Shown: positions 33,301-56,580 of the stretch, in pieces
Position numbering within the stretch: the stretch's first letter is position 1
How the letters are laid out: each line of letters starts with the position of its first letter
From: Cristatella mucedo
Taxonomy: Eukaryota > Bryozoa > Phylactolaemata > Cristatellidae
DNA length: 64,000 nt
NCBI GenBank assembly: GCA_009760855.2
Contig: WPIO01000080.1
Coordinates: 615,001 to 679,000 of the forward strand
Reading direction: 5' to 3'
The notes under the pieces: generated by a model
Database searches by the model: none
Told to the model about the DNA's origin: nothing
The model's input: the letters and a program-made list of their open reading frames with translations, nothing else
Program-made: the position numbers and the translations under genes

Positions 33301-34260
33301 ATTTATATCAGTTGCTGCAGCAGATTCCGACGGCCTGGACGACAGATATAGCTGAGTATCGTCAGCACAAAAGTGATATCCTACTCTATGGGCCTTAATA
33401 AATTTTTCCAGAGGTTGAGTATAAATGAAAACAGTATAAATATAAGCAGCAAGGACCAAATACGGACCCTTGAGGGACTTTGCAGGTGACAAGTCTCGTG
33501 TGTAAGACGTGACCTCAAACGACACCGATTGAATACGATCACACAAGTGCGATTTAAGCCATGCCAGTGCCTCATCTGCCAGACTGATCTTTCCTCTCAA
33601 TCCTTCAAGTAGGACATCGTGTTAATGGAGTCAAAGGCAGCCAATAGATCTAGCAGAGCTAGGGCAGTAATATTCCGGCTATCGTTGTCACGCTGAATGT
33701 CGTTGTTAACACGGGGGAGCACATCTTCAGTGCAGTGATCCCTCTTAAACCCTGATTGAAATGTTCATGACATTTTATTCTTTTCAATGTGTACAACCAG
33801 CTGTTTGGTGACAATTTTTTCAATAATTTTTGACAAAAAAGAGGAACGGAAACTGGGATATGATTTGCAAAGACCTCGATATCGAATACAGGCTTTTTAA
33901 GTATTTGTCTAACGATTGCCGATTTAAAGGACGTAGGTAGGACCCTTTTTTCCAAAGAAGCATAACAAATCTCGGTTAAGGCAGGGCTACATTGGTCTAC
34001 CCGTGAAGACCACAGAGACGATGATAAAGAGTCTTCAGGAGACGAGCATTTTATACTAGACTTTATTAAGGTAGCCACATCGCGTGCAGTGAAAGGAAGG
34101 AAAGGAAGGTATATCCATAAGGAAGGCCACAGGTTGCGATTCCACAATTGCTTTAGTCGGAGGAGTCTTGATGGAGGCACGAATGTGAACAAATGTTTTA
34201 GCAAAAAAGGCTGAAAACTTTTAGGACGGGATAAGGATAATTTAATAAAGAGTACCATAC
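33301..34260 (-). mobile_element. LINE family B, reverse-transcriptase region, decayed
   Basis: Minus strand reads SFKSAIVRQILKKPVFD (finger region), YTLKRIKCHEHFNQG, then KGPYLVLAAYIYT and GYHFCADDTQLYLSSR (catalytic YADD changed to CADD). Frame breaks near 33600-33660. It continues, after the interruption at 32308-33300, into the C-terminal half at 32300-31335. Confidence 0.7.
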
Positions 34261-34297
34261 TTACCCGCCTCGTTTGTCAGAAGATCGTATTCGGCTA

Positions 34298-34680
34298 TCA
34301 TAATAAAAATAATACCCTTGATAATGTACGCTCAGAGAACTCAAGCTCTTTCTAGGCGCTTTACATTTGCTACAAAGGAAACACAATTGAATAGTGAGTG
34401 ATGTCATGCTTGATAAAAAAACATCATAAATAACATGGTTAGGGCTGAAATGCATTCAAGTGTGGTTAGGGCTGAAATGCATGCATGGTCAGCATGCAAG
34501 GGTGTTTAGTGGCAGCACGCAACAGTATTACACGCCTAAGCACATAAAGGATGAACCACAGGGACCCACTAAATACTGTCATAAATAGGCGCATTTTTAA
34601 TTTCTTTTTAAGTGTGTTCAAGTCAAGGATTGTCGTGACGAAAGTTGGGATTGAGTTCCAAACTTTGGGAATTCACCGAA
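34298..34680 (-). mobile_element. LINE family A 3' end, antisense
   Basis: AATAATACCCTTGATAATG, CTCAGAGAACTCAAGCTC, TTTCTAGGCGCTTTACATTTGC (tail complement), followed by C-terminal coding remnants to ~34680. Confidence 0.7.
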
Positions 34681-34959
34681 ATCCACTCTAATTGGGCTAG
34701 CAACGACCAGACGTAAGAGTTGCCTAGCTCAAACTTTGTGCTAGTTTTGTAGTACACTTTTGAATTCATCTGCCCACCTAATTTCATATTGCTCGGCAAA
34801 TGCGCACTTATGCAAATAAGCTTTGACGCTGGACGCATGTACCACAATCCACCCCGATCTATTCTAGTTCCTGCCAAGTTCGCCACAAATCAGCTGCTCA
34901 CGGCTCAAAAAAGTTTGGAAAATCAAACTACGCTACCCGCACTCAGAAAATTCCTCGAT

Positions 34960-36740
34960 ATTACGCTGAGGCATTCTCACGACGTCCAGTGAAATAATAT
35001 TGCAGTGGCCCAGGCTAATACCAAAATCCACCGCAATACACTGCATTCCACCATGCAACGAAAGAAATCCTGATCGAAAAGCTTCTTTTTTGGTTGCATA
35101 TGACAGCAAACTCTGCGATAATTGCATTTAAGAAATATGTGACTTGTATTGGCACGGTCGTTCTAGTGCAATGCGCTGCAATCAACTGCAGTAGCCCGGG
35201 CCAATACCCCAATCCACCTCAATCCACCGAATCCACAGCGTGAACAATCGAAATACATTGCGTCGAGCTTCAGTTTTATTGCATATTAAAGTGCACCATG
35301 CTGCGTGCAAAGCCATGTTAAATTTAAAAAAAACTGCATATTCGCACGGTGGCAATGGGCTGCAATCGCCTGAAATGAGCTGAAAAACTATTGAAATCCA
35401 CTTTATTCCAGTGTAAATCATCCTCAAATCGCCATTTCGGAGCTCTAGCTGACACAGCATATAAGACTAGACTCAGTTCAAAGTGCATCCATAAAATTTC
35501 GCTCCATTTGCACACGTACGTTCTCATGCAATTAATTGCAATCGACTGCAACGACCCGGTCCCATACAGCAATCTACCTCAATCCGACAAAATCCGCTGC
35601 AATCCACCACACAGCCAACAGAACGCGTACACACACTAAAAGATCTAATTATGATTGAACGCTGCTCTACTCTTCAGTTATCGTGTACTCGCATAGCTTA
35701 ACTGTAATTGCCTCAGCCATTCTGCAGCAATGCACTGAAATCGACTGCAACCGCCCGGGCCAGTACATCAGCCTAAGCAGCCCGCTGAAAAACGACCAGA
35801 ATACGTACACTTTAAGCTCTAATAGTGATTGCATGTTGATCTAATTTTTATTAATTGTGTAATCCCACAATTTCACTATAATTGCCTTGATCATTCGGCA
35901 GCAATGCACTGCAATTGACTGCCGTAGCTTTCAAGCTATTTTGCACGTTAATTGTCAACAATGCATGGCAATGGACAGCAATGACAAGGACCAATACCAA
36001 AATCCATGGCAAATCGACAAGAAATCGGCTGCACCAAGATATTCTCATTCAACGTAACATCTCATTGCGTGCACACATACTTTGAACCCTTTCAGCCAGC
36101 TCTGACTGTACAATCTTGGGCAATGCACGACAATCGAAGGCAATGGCACGGGCAAATACGGCAGTATTTGGTCCATCGAAAAATCACTGGAAAGTGACTG
36201 GGCCAAAAAAAATATATCTTACAAGATTAGCTACAATAAACTACAACTCTCATTCCACGTAACACGTACATGTGTGCGCGAATAATTTTCGTCCATGGTG
36301 CGCGGTCAATCGACGGCAACGTACGGCAATTGACGGTAATGGCTAGGGAAACACGCAAATCCATAACGGACAGATCAAATGAACCGTCAGTTGCTGAGAG
36401 AAGCTCCAACTATTCTTGCATATTGCACTACACTGCATTAAAAAGTGCGGCCACATCCTTTGATACAATCAAAAAAGGCACAATCGAGGGCAATGCATGG
36501 CAATCGACGGCAACGGCTCGGTCTCTGCAACAATCCGGTTCAAATTTGATGGAAATTGGCTGCTTGAAATTGCAATAATCCTACCACATAACGCTCACTG
36601 TGGGCGCACATACTGTCCTTTTTCGCATTCAACCTTGGGCAATCTATGGCAATCGATGGAAATTGCCCGAGACAATACAGCAATCTATGACGGTCCATTA
36701 AAAATAGACTGGCAGCATAACAACACAGCTCCAAGATGGC
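34960..36740. repeat. Degenerate ~175-bp satellite-like tandem array
   Basis: A core of the form GGCAATGCACTGCAATCGACTG, then CAACGGCCCGGGCCAATAC and CAATCCACC, recurs near 35010, 35165, 35350, 35525, 35725, 35900, 36115, 36300, 36480 and 36640, spaced roughly 155-215 bases. Units also share an A/T-rich spacer with TTGCATAT and a CACGTAC-type motif. Units are strongly diverged, and short open frames inside have no meaning. Confidence 0.65.
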
Positions 36741-37082
36741 AGCATCATAACGACGACCATCGAAATAGACGACTACTTGATGTTAGCAAGGAGAAAGAAG
36801 TGAAAAAGACTCAGTCGGTGGTCTCACCTGTCCTTCTGCACAAGGACCAAGTAATGTTAAGAAGGTGAAAGACAGCGACAGTGACACTACACTTAGCGAT
36901 ACAGCGTGTCTCGTGAAAGAATGTTATTTACGGCGTTTCGGTCAATTGTCAATCCCTAACACTTGCGATTGCATTTGTAAATTTTCTTTGAAAAATCGAA
37001 TTTCAAAAAACTCAAACTTTGGACCACTTTAGACATTCCCCCAGGCACAAATTTGAAGGACAAAACATAGCGATACATTCAA
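36741..37082. other. Non-coding stretch
   Basis: No repeat or gene recognised. The open frame spanning its start is a continuation from the satellite-like array. Confidence 0.35.
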
Positions 37083-37274
37083 TTGATATGTTACAAGCAA
37101 ACTAGCAAGGTGCTGCATGCTGAGGGCATTAGCAAAAGCGAACGAACAGTAGTGGCTTTCCTCACATGTTACAGCTTGGCCTGGAGGGACTTACGTGCCA
37201 TCAGACCCAAGCATGCAAGAGAGTCCGGTTTTGATCACGATAATGTGGTCAAATCACGTGATCAAAGCGAGTAA
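37083..37274 (+). pseudogene. Helix-turn-helix fragment of a Tc1-type DNA transposon
   Basis: Encodes SKVLHAEGISKSERTVVAFL, matching the pattern of the HTH of Tc1/mariner-like transposases (VLREEGI..SRRTV.RFL.RY). Only ~60 codons; no catalytic DDE region seen downstream. Confidence 0.4.
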
Positions 37275-37395
37275 AGTCAGAATAGCAATGGGCTTATGGT
37301 TATTGAGCTCAATCTGACAAAAATCTGATGATAATCCCTATACGTTACATACTTATTACATACCAAACTGGATACTTCAGTTTAGTGCTGGTATA

Positions 37396-37530
37396 ATTCA
37401 TTTGTATATTCCCTAAAGAGAACTTAATCTCTAATCAGGTGCTTCACATATGCCTCGGGGCTCGAGCCCACTGCCTCGGCCAGACCTTTGTCGGGCGAGT
37501 ACCTTAACCGCTGGGCCAAACCAGCTCACA
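37396..37530 (-). mobile_element. tRNA-derived SINE, family S2
   Basis: Complement of the S2 consensus: TATTCCCTAAAGAGAACTTA, ATCAGGTGCTTCACATATGC, CTCGAGCCCACTGCC and TTAACCGCTGGGCCAAACCA. Confidence 0.75.
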
Positions 37531-39449
37531 CTAACCCCCTTTTGCCAAAGGAACGATCCATGAAACACATTTGAGTAACAACAGTATTAACAATAACAAG
37601 AAAAACAATCAAAACAAAGTTCAGTTCCCAGCCGCTCTTTACATTGACGTATTTTGGATGACGGGTACGGGATGTATTGTTATAACTATATATATATGTA
37701 TCTATGAATGTAGGTTTGCATATCTTGTCTCTATAACTTCACAAAGAGTAAGTGGGTGTTTTCCGAGAGATCCGTCGCCTAAAGAGTTTTCCACATTTTA
37801 GGCACAGCCCAACTTTCTTTCTCTCAAAGTATTTTTCAGTGGCATCGCATTTATCTGTAGCACCTCAACGTGGCCTCATACTTGTTGGAAATGACAAGCT
37901 CAAATAAAAAATCCCCCAACTACGGTATACTTATAGCTACGCAATCACTCGCCGGCATACCAATAGCTGACCACGAGTCTCTGGAACTAAGTAACTGGTG
38001 TATGCTAGCCTATGCATGATACCTGTTTCTTTCACATGCTTGCTTAATCGTGATGCCATGCTGTCAGTAAACCTCGATGCTCATGCAGTGAGTTGCACAG
38101 CATCTTGATACAGATAAGATCTCTTCGGGCACTACACAAAGTCGCAATACTACTACCATCACTATTTACAGCAACTATGGCGACACAGATGATCCTGGCC
38201 TTGCCTGCCGGTGGGTTAAAGGTTATCCTGCTCCTCACGGTGGTCCAGCAGAGAATCAATAAAAACACAGATGAACACAGAGACAGCAGAGACACGGGTG
38301 ATTCTTGATGTATTGACAAAGCACTGGAACCAGGAGCTGCCAGCTTCAGGCAACTGAACGCAAAAGTGCACCGACATGAAGCATGGGTTAAGTACAGCCA
38401 TTACAGAGCAATGCCTCAGCCAAGTGACGCCCATCGCTTGGGCACGTCCAGTGCTCTCGCCTGTCGCCATGATGCACCGTAGAATATTCGCTAGCAGCAA
38501 GGTCTCGGCAGCAAGGTTGAAGGAGCGGTTACTATCGGCAGCGGTTGCTCCGAGCAACCGGAGTGGCTGCGTTAAAAAGGATCAAAGTTCATCGGGTGGC
38601 ACGAGCAAATCCGTTATCTGCGTCTGCGATGACGGCAGTGCAACGGCAATGCTTCGACAGAGCCATCGCATGGCTAGTGCTCCACTTGTGTGCCGACGGC
38701 AGCCGGCTGCAGAAAGCTCACGACCAGGCTCCAAACCATCGCTGCATGGCCAGGCAGGAATATGTAGGCCGTGTATAACGACATGGCCAGAAGCAGAAAC
38801 AAGAGCGTTGCTAAGCGACAAGTCAAGGATTGGCACATAGACCACGTGCTGCTTGCGCTACCGTGGCTGAATCAGGCCATTGAGGGTAGAAGGTGTCTAC
38901 TGATGTCACGCACAGTCGCAAGACGCAGCTTGGAGAAAGGCATCAGTCAATTAGCCAAGTGTCCCAGTTGACACAGCTCAAATGCCAAACCCAACTGAGC
39001 TAAGCCCGAGTTCCAGAAAATACGGCACACTATTTCTTCTGCAAACGTTAGGGCTGCTGCTGCTAACTGTAGGTTAATCGGCAAGTGTTTAGTACGACCT
39101 ACATCAAATGGCGGAGCTCTCTATCGACCTACTACAGGATTGTGCTCCATGGAGGCACAAGGCAAATCTGCTGTGGGTTCTGCAGAAAGCTAGAGTCTGG
39201 TTAGCAGTGACAGCCAGCTACTACCACTATTCATAAAAGAGCTAGCTACAAGTGCATGAGGGAGTGAAAGTCAAATGGCTTTGACACAAACCACAGCAGG
39301 GTCACAGGTAAGTATCGGTACTCAAAGCCAGTGCCGGAGAAGTAGGTAAGGATCGGCTGCAACAGTGGCACACTTTTTAAGGGCAAGTCACTGACCAATT
39401 GACACGAGTCCTATCCAGCACATGTGAAGTGCCTACATGGAGATTAGTC
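37531..39449. other. Intergenic stretch with overlapping minor open frames
   Basis: Around 38040-38850 several 70-150-codon frames overlap on both strands without a recognised domain or splice signals. GC is moderate. I do not call a gene. Confidence 0.3.
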
Positions 39450-39660
39450 GGTGAGCCGTGGTGGCACACTAGGTAAGGCGGTTGTTTATCACGACAATCA
39501 GTCCCGAGGTCTTGGGGTTCGAATCCTGCGATAGGCGATCTTTTATTGCCACGGCAAACGGTGGAAATAGCCGGAAAGGCTCATCTGCTGCTATAAAAAG
39601 AGGCTGTTAAATCAGCTCGTACATTTTCTCTAAGCGCATTATAAAAATAAATGCGCTGCT
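39450..39660 (+). mobile_element. tRNA-derived SINE, family S1
   Basis: GGTGAGCCGTGGTGGCACAC...GGGTTCGAATCC, body with AAGGCTCATCTGCTGCTATA and AGGCTGTTAAATCAGCT. Confidence 0.75.
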
Positions 39661-39738
39661 GTCATTATTATCAATGCGGACCCGGTGACCGAATGAAACT
39701 GTGACTACAACAAACAACTACATAGTAGCTAACTGATT

Positions 39739-39895
39739 TACCAGCCTCATTTATATAGCGGCAGAAGAGCCTTGGCTATCGCCACCGTTAGCAGTGGACA
39801 ATATAGGATCGCCGGCTGCAGGACTGGATCCCACGACCTGGATCATGACGAGCTAGCACCTCAATTCCAAAGGGCTAAGACCCAAAGGCGACAAA
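39739..39895 (-). mobile_element. tRNA-derived SINE, family S1, reverse copy
   Basis: TATAGCGGCAGAAGAGCC, GGCTATCGCCACCGTTAGC and GGACTGGATCCCACGACCTG are the complement of the S1 body and B-box region. Confidence 0.65.
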
Positions 39896-39922
39896 GTTTA
39901 ACAATGCTGCCCCTCGTCTAAA

Positions 39923-40048
<126 letters not shown>

Positions 40049-41085
40049 CTCGCTCATCGCAGACCGGCATTCTAATTCTACTGCGCCGTGGGAGCGAGCC
40101 GAGTCGAGCAGCAGCGAGTCAAACGCATGCGCACGAGTGAACGATGCAGCGACCTGCGGCTTAAGCCGAACTCGGGAGACAATCGGCCAGAAGAAGTCGC
40201 GCGACAAGAAAGCTGCAACGGAGACCACCATTTTCCGAATGCCAAACCGCAAATTAGCACATCTAAGCAAACTCGCGGTGGCGGATTAGCCTATCGATGC
40301 AGTTCGGCACATACCTGCATCCAAGGCCGAAGCAGATCGCGGCGCAATCGATCGCGGCGCCACGCCCATAAACTTGCTCAACTTATATAAAGGATACTAA
40401 ACAAAGTTCTTTCCCACGGCTCCAGCATGTACAGAGATGTATGCAAGAGGTACTGGAAGTACCAATACTCGAAGAAGCCACCGACGCGCTTGTGTCTAGC
40501 CATAGTGGTCTAGTTACAGGAAATCACCGTCACGGTCCTTGACATTCAATTGTCCTACTAACCCTAGTCAACGCAGCACAGGTTTTTAATTAAAATATTT
40601 TTATTTAAATAATAAATAGAACTGAGGTTATTGTGTATCTTATCGACCATATTCTCATGCACTGGTTACCGACGGAAGTACAAGTACTATGACGGCCATG
40701 GAGTCGAAACTGGCGCTGCTTCGGCTTGCATGGCTTGTGTCCGCCTAAGCTGGCTGCCTGGTCAGCGCTAACGTCACCGTTGCTGCTACAATTCGACCTG
40801 CAGAGGGAGGAAGCTGTTAACTACGAGATAGCGCTCTTACAAAATGGACGGTCACAGTCCTTTTTCTGGCTTGACTCCATCCCAGGTGAGATCGGCCGGC
40901 GCTCTTCCCGACCCCACGACATGCCCACCTGCTCACGCAGCCGCTCGCTGGCAGTCGGTAGGATATTTTTCGATGCATTTTACTCGCGCCTAGTCTGGCG
41001 GCGATCCGCGCACTCGACGTAACAGGAAGCCGAAGCTGTTTTTATGTTATGGTTCGTCGCGGGGTGAGATGTGCCCAGCCGAGCG
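40049..41085. other. Region upstream of TBP with no confirmed gene
   Basis: 40726-40890 is open on + and ends at a good donor (CCATCCCAG|GTGAGAT), so a 5' exon of a transcript running into TBP is possible; no TBP-like residues are encoded. AATAAA-like AT DNA lies at ~40590. Confidence 0.3.
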
Positions 41086-41385
41086 CAGCCGCTCTCCCGG
41101 CAGCCGCTCTCCCGGCAGCCGCTCTCCCGGCAGCCGCTCTCCCGGCAGCCGCTCTCCCGGCAGCCGCTCTCCCGGCAGCCGCTCTCCCGGCAGCCGCTCT
41201 CCCGGCAGCCGCTCTCCCGGCAGCCGCTCTCCCGGCAGCCGCTCTCCCGGCAGCCGCTCTCCCGGCAGCCGCTCTCCCGGCAGCCGCTCTCCCGGCAGCC
41301 GCTCTCCCGGCAGCCGCTCTCCCGGCAGCCGCTCTCCCGGCAGCCACTCTCCCGGCCGACACTCTCCCTGCCGACACTCTCCCTG
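41086..41385. repeat. 15-bp GC-rich minisatellite, 20 units
   Basis: Seventeen identical CAGCCGCTCTCCCGG units (41086-41340), a CAGCCACTCTCCCGG variant and two CCGACACTCTCCCTG variants. As the period is a multiple of three and stop-free, every frame is open; encoded repeats would be SRQPL, SPGSR or PAAAL on +, and RLPGE, GCRES or AAAGR on -. Confidence 0.95.
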
Positions 41386-41879
41386 CCGTTGCGGCCGACT
41401 CTCTCTTTCTGACAACGTCGAGCCCCACGAGTCGAATGCCTCATCCTGCACCTACCGGCAGCTGCTGCAGCTGCGTCTCGGTACCCTGTAGTTAGCCTGC
41501 ATCGCCGACTTTTGTTTTGGTCGCCGTCTATATTGTCCAATGGCAGCGTAGAGCAGAGCTTTATATAGATCTTATGAAAGTCTCGTTTGGCGTACGAGAA
41601 AGAGCGAGAGAGAGAGACAGACAGACAGGATGGTGATGAAGTTTTTTCGTCCTCTGTTTTTGCTCTCGTTCTGCTCGAACCGCGACGGCTCGAATCGTGA
41701 GCTATTTTTGGAACTAGTGGTCAGTTTAGGAAATACCTGGCCAAGGCTCAGTCTGTGAAGCTGGCCAGCTTGTGCTCGTTCCATCAGCCATTCGGACTGC
41801 TTTCGTGTGCCCTTGCTACAGTACCGGATGTGAGAGGTGGGCCCTGGCAGCACGTTTATGTGCGTGCGTGTGTGTATGC
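41386..41879 (+). promoter_or_regulatory. Possible TBP promoter region
   Basis: Contains CCAAT at 41537-41541 and TTATATAGAT at 41561-41570, 2.4 kb before the first TBP coding exon. Assignment to TBP rests only on position; the spacing of the two boxes is tight. Confidence 0.2.
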
Positions 41880-42125
41880 GTGAGTGTATGCATGTGTGTG
41901 TGTGTGTGTGTGTGTATGCTTAAGTGTGTGTGTGTGCTATCGTGCGTGTTCTTGTGTATGTTCGTGTGTATGTGTTATGTTCGTGCGCATGTGTGCATGT
42001 GTGTGAGTGTGTGCTCTTGTGTATGTTCGTGTGTATGTGTTATGTTCGTGCACATGTGTGCATGTGTGTGTGAGTGTGTGCTCTTGTGTATGTTCGTGTG
42101 TATGTGTTGTGTTCGTGCACATACA
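41880..42125. repeat. TG-rich DNA with a ~66-bp tandem repeat
   Basis: From about 41945, GTTCTTGTGTATGTTCGTGT, GTATGTGTTATGTTCGTGC and ATGTGTGCATGTGTG recur three times in tandem. The cysteine/valine-rich open frames are artefacts. Confidence 0.85.
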
Positions 42126-42300
42126 TCGGTGCATGCATCGGTTTCCTATGCTTATTTTGCTGCCGAATGGTTCTGCATGTTCATCGTAGCACTGATAGGT
42201 GCATTCATTTGTAATTGTGAGTGCAATTGTGCATGGCTTTGTTGGCCTATCATCGGTGCAAAGGAGTCGTTCGTGGTCATCCAAACCTTGGCACTCTAAT

Positions 42301-42835
42301 CCGAGCTGGTTTGGCCCAGTAGTTAATTAAGGTGCTTGCCTCGAATCAAGGTCAAGATGAAGGTATTTGATGACCGAGGTCGTTGGCTTGAGCTAAAGAA
42401 GCTAAAAATGCACCTATTTATCACAGCATTTCGTGGGTCCTTGTGATTCAATCCATTTTTCATTTCTTGTGATTGTTTGCTTATCTGTGCTGACACTGCT
42501 TGCTGTCAGTAACTATATTTGCATGCTGACCCTGTCCTGTGCATGTCACCTCTAACCATTGTATGCTTGTTGTCGTTGAGCGTGTTACCTCTAAATATTA
42601 GATCATGCGCCCTTTGCAGTATATATTATGTGCATAGAAAGATATCCAGTTATCTGAAGGGCTATACAGATGTGTTATTTTTTCTTGTAATAAGGTGTGC
42701 AAGCTAGTTTTGCCCAGTGAAGCCTTAAGGCGCTGGCCATGATCAAGGTCGTTGGCTCAAGCCCCGTGGCATATGTGAAGTGAGTGAATAGAGATTAGGT
42801 TCTCTTAGAGTGCTATACAAATGAAATATATTCTT
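42301..42835 (+). mobile_element. S2 SINE pieces around a LINE family A 3' end
   Basis: 42301-42400 is the 5' tRNA-like part of S2 (GAGCTGGTTTGGCCCAGTAG). 42401-42620 is the family A C-terminal end (TTTCGTGGGTCCTTGTGATTC). 42698-42835 is a second S2 copy with its tail GTTCTCTTAGAGTGCTATAC. Confidence 0.6.
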
Positions 42836-43969
42836 TATTTTATTAATCTGTTGGATAGGCCTTTTGGATTCACATTGCTGGAGCTGGCATGTTGCTGCTT
42901 TATTCGTTCAACCAGACACGCTGGGCATTTATGAAGACTTGTGACTCGTATCCTAGTATGTGTCGTACAAGTAGGACGTATTGTATGTACGAATATGTGT
43001 ATATATGTCGTCATATGCATAGCATGTGTAGTATTATGCAACCATATTATGTTATCGTGAGGCACTCTAGATGAGTTCAGTGTGGGCTTTCTCGTGCTGT
43101 TCGAATTTTGTGGCTGCTGGTTAGTTGCTGTTGTGGAAGTGACCAGCCACAGTAGGTACGACTTGAGAATCTATTTTGAGCTATTTTGCTTATGCAGTGG
43201 CTTGAATGAGGAGGACATATGCACATTTCCCTGCATTTGTCTATATGTTTACCGGTTTATATGAAGCCCCTTTTTTATTTTGATTCCTAAAAGTTAAGTT
43301 CTGCATGCAAACATCTGCACGTATACACAAATATATGCACACACTCGTTCAAGCATCCTGTAGGCACCAAGACAGGCATCGTCTATCACGAAAGCATACA
43401 CAAGCACGCATACACATGCTCGTGAAAACGCACACACACACACACACAAACACACGCCTGCGTGTTCGCACACCCTCACACAGGCTGTCTCATTTTCGTG
43501 CAATTAGGTCTTTCTTATTGCATTCGAGCATGTTAAGGAACATCTTAAACTGTGCATTCTAGTTGTCGTTGCCAGTTGGCCTCTGCAATTAGCTAATGTC
43601 AAAGTCATTGGCAGTATTTAGGTCGATAGGTCAGCCTACCTGCTTCCCCTGGGACTTTTGAAATATCGTGTGGTACAGCAACTTGGACTTGCACTATTGC
43701 TTTTGCAACCCAATGCTTGTGTGTTCAGAGAGCAAGCTCGTCGTTTTTAGTTGTTGAGTTTAACGTCATCACTGTTTGTCAATTGTTATTCTGCTAGTGC
43801 ACTGGCATGCATGTTTTATAGTATGCTGTTTTTTGGCTTGGATCATTTGGAAGTCGATTCCCTTGCTTAAAGCAGAATGTTGCTTCATTTCTAGTCATGA
43901 TTGGATGTGGGTAGGCAAGCCATACGATTTAAATTGCTCATTTAACTCGTTAAAGTATAGTGCTGTATT

Positions 43970-43999
<30 letters not shown>
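42836..43999. other. Region before the first TBP coding exon
   Basis: CA-rich microsatellite at 43430-43460 and otherwise unassigned DNA. An N-terminal TBP exon, if it exists, was not identified here. Confidence 0.4.
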
Positions 44000-55550
<11,551 letters not shown>

Positions 55551-56104
55551 CACGATCCTACACCGACTGCTTGCGGATCCGTAACTTGTTTGCTTGATGC
55601 AAACATGGCAGATTGAGTCTTCAGAGAAGAATTGGTGCTGTGCACCTCCTACGTAGTTCAGTAACGAACGCTCTTCGCGCCGTTCTCAAGGAAAAGTCTG
55701 ATCCGAGAACCTGCAGTGCTAACCATTACTGTCGGTACATGTCATTATGACATCGAATGTAAGCACGACCGTCTGCTTACTTGAATACTGCAGGAGGTAC
55801 AAACTGGACTTAGTTTATAATGGGTCATTCTGCCAAGATACACTTCAGCCTTGGATCAAGGTGACCGGTTCGTCGTAAGGATTAACTGCGAAATGTACAG
55901 ACGGGTGCTAGGAAGCACCTGCAGCAGCATATGGAGAGCAGACCAACCTGCCCTCATAGAGGCAGGGCAGCAGGGGCTGCTGCTTCGTTTTGCCTGCAAA
56001 TCTCTGCAGTGTCACATGACTGCCAGCTTCTCAGCTATAATGCGTGCCTCAGTGCTATCATTGCACCTGGCTCAATACTGTTATTTGTAGTCGAGCATTG
56101 GTGC

Positions 56105-56110
56105 AATAAA
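56105..56110 (+). terminator. TBP polyadenylation signal
   Basis: AATAAA 555 bases after the TBP stop codon, the only canonical hexamer before the hAT element. Confidence 0.6.
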
Positions 56111-56277
56111 ACTTAATAAGTTAGTAATTTTGAAGTACTGCCAGTCTAGCTCGGCTTCACGCTCATGGCACTGCGCTTAAAGTGCCGATGTGGCAGTTGC
56201 TGATTTGCTCGATGGGTAATGTTGTTGCAGGCTAAAGTGTTGTTGGCATTCTATTAGTTACTGATCCAGGCATATAT

Positions 56278-56278
<1 letters not shown>

Positions 56279-56358
<80 letters not shown>
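56279..56358. repeat. (TG)n microsatellite
   Basis: About 39 TG units. Confidence 0.95.
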
Positions 56359-56361
<3 letters not shown>

Positions 56362-56427
56362 ATTTATATTTGTACATTGCTGCTGGCACACAAACTTTCG
56401 ATCTGATGGTCCGTTAGCTGTGGAATG

Positions 56428-56580
56428 AGAATAGTAATAATAATAGACTTGACATAGCGCCCTCACAGGACTCAAATCTCTTTCTGGGCACTTTATATTT
56501 GCTGGCAAGGAAGCAGGATCGAATATTTAGTGGTAGAATGCTGAATTAAACAACAAGAATAACATGTTTAGGGGAACCTC
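56428..56580 (-). mobile_element. LINE family A 3' tail, antisense
   Basis: AATAATAATAGACTTGACAT, AGCGCCCTCACAGGACTC, TTTCTGGGCACTTTATATTTGC. Confidence 0.65.

Noticed and set aside
34623-36868. Short coding genes in the satellite-like array
   Set aside because: Frames are 60-120 codons, overlap on both strands and follow the tandem motif.
40726-41022. Independent coding gene upstream of TBP
   Set aside because: No ATG, no recognised domain; only the good donor at 40891 supports it, so it is mentioned as a possible 5' exon only.
41086-41385. CRISPR-like regular repeat
   Set aside because: Units are contiguous without unique spacers and the genome is eukaryotic; this is a minisatellite. The same applies to 30158-30285 and 51549-51722.
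41772-42299. Cys-rich protein of 175 codons
   Set aside because: Derived from TG-rich DNA with a 66-bp tandem repeat; composition follows the repeat.
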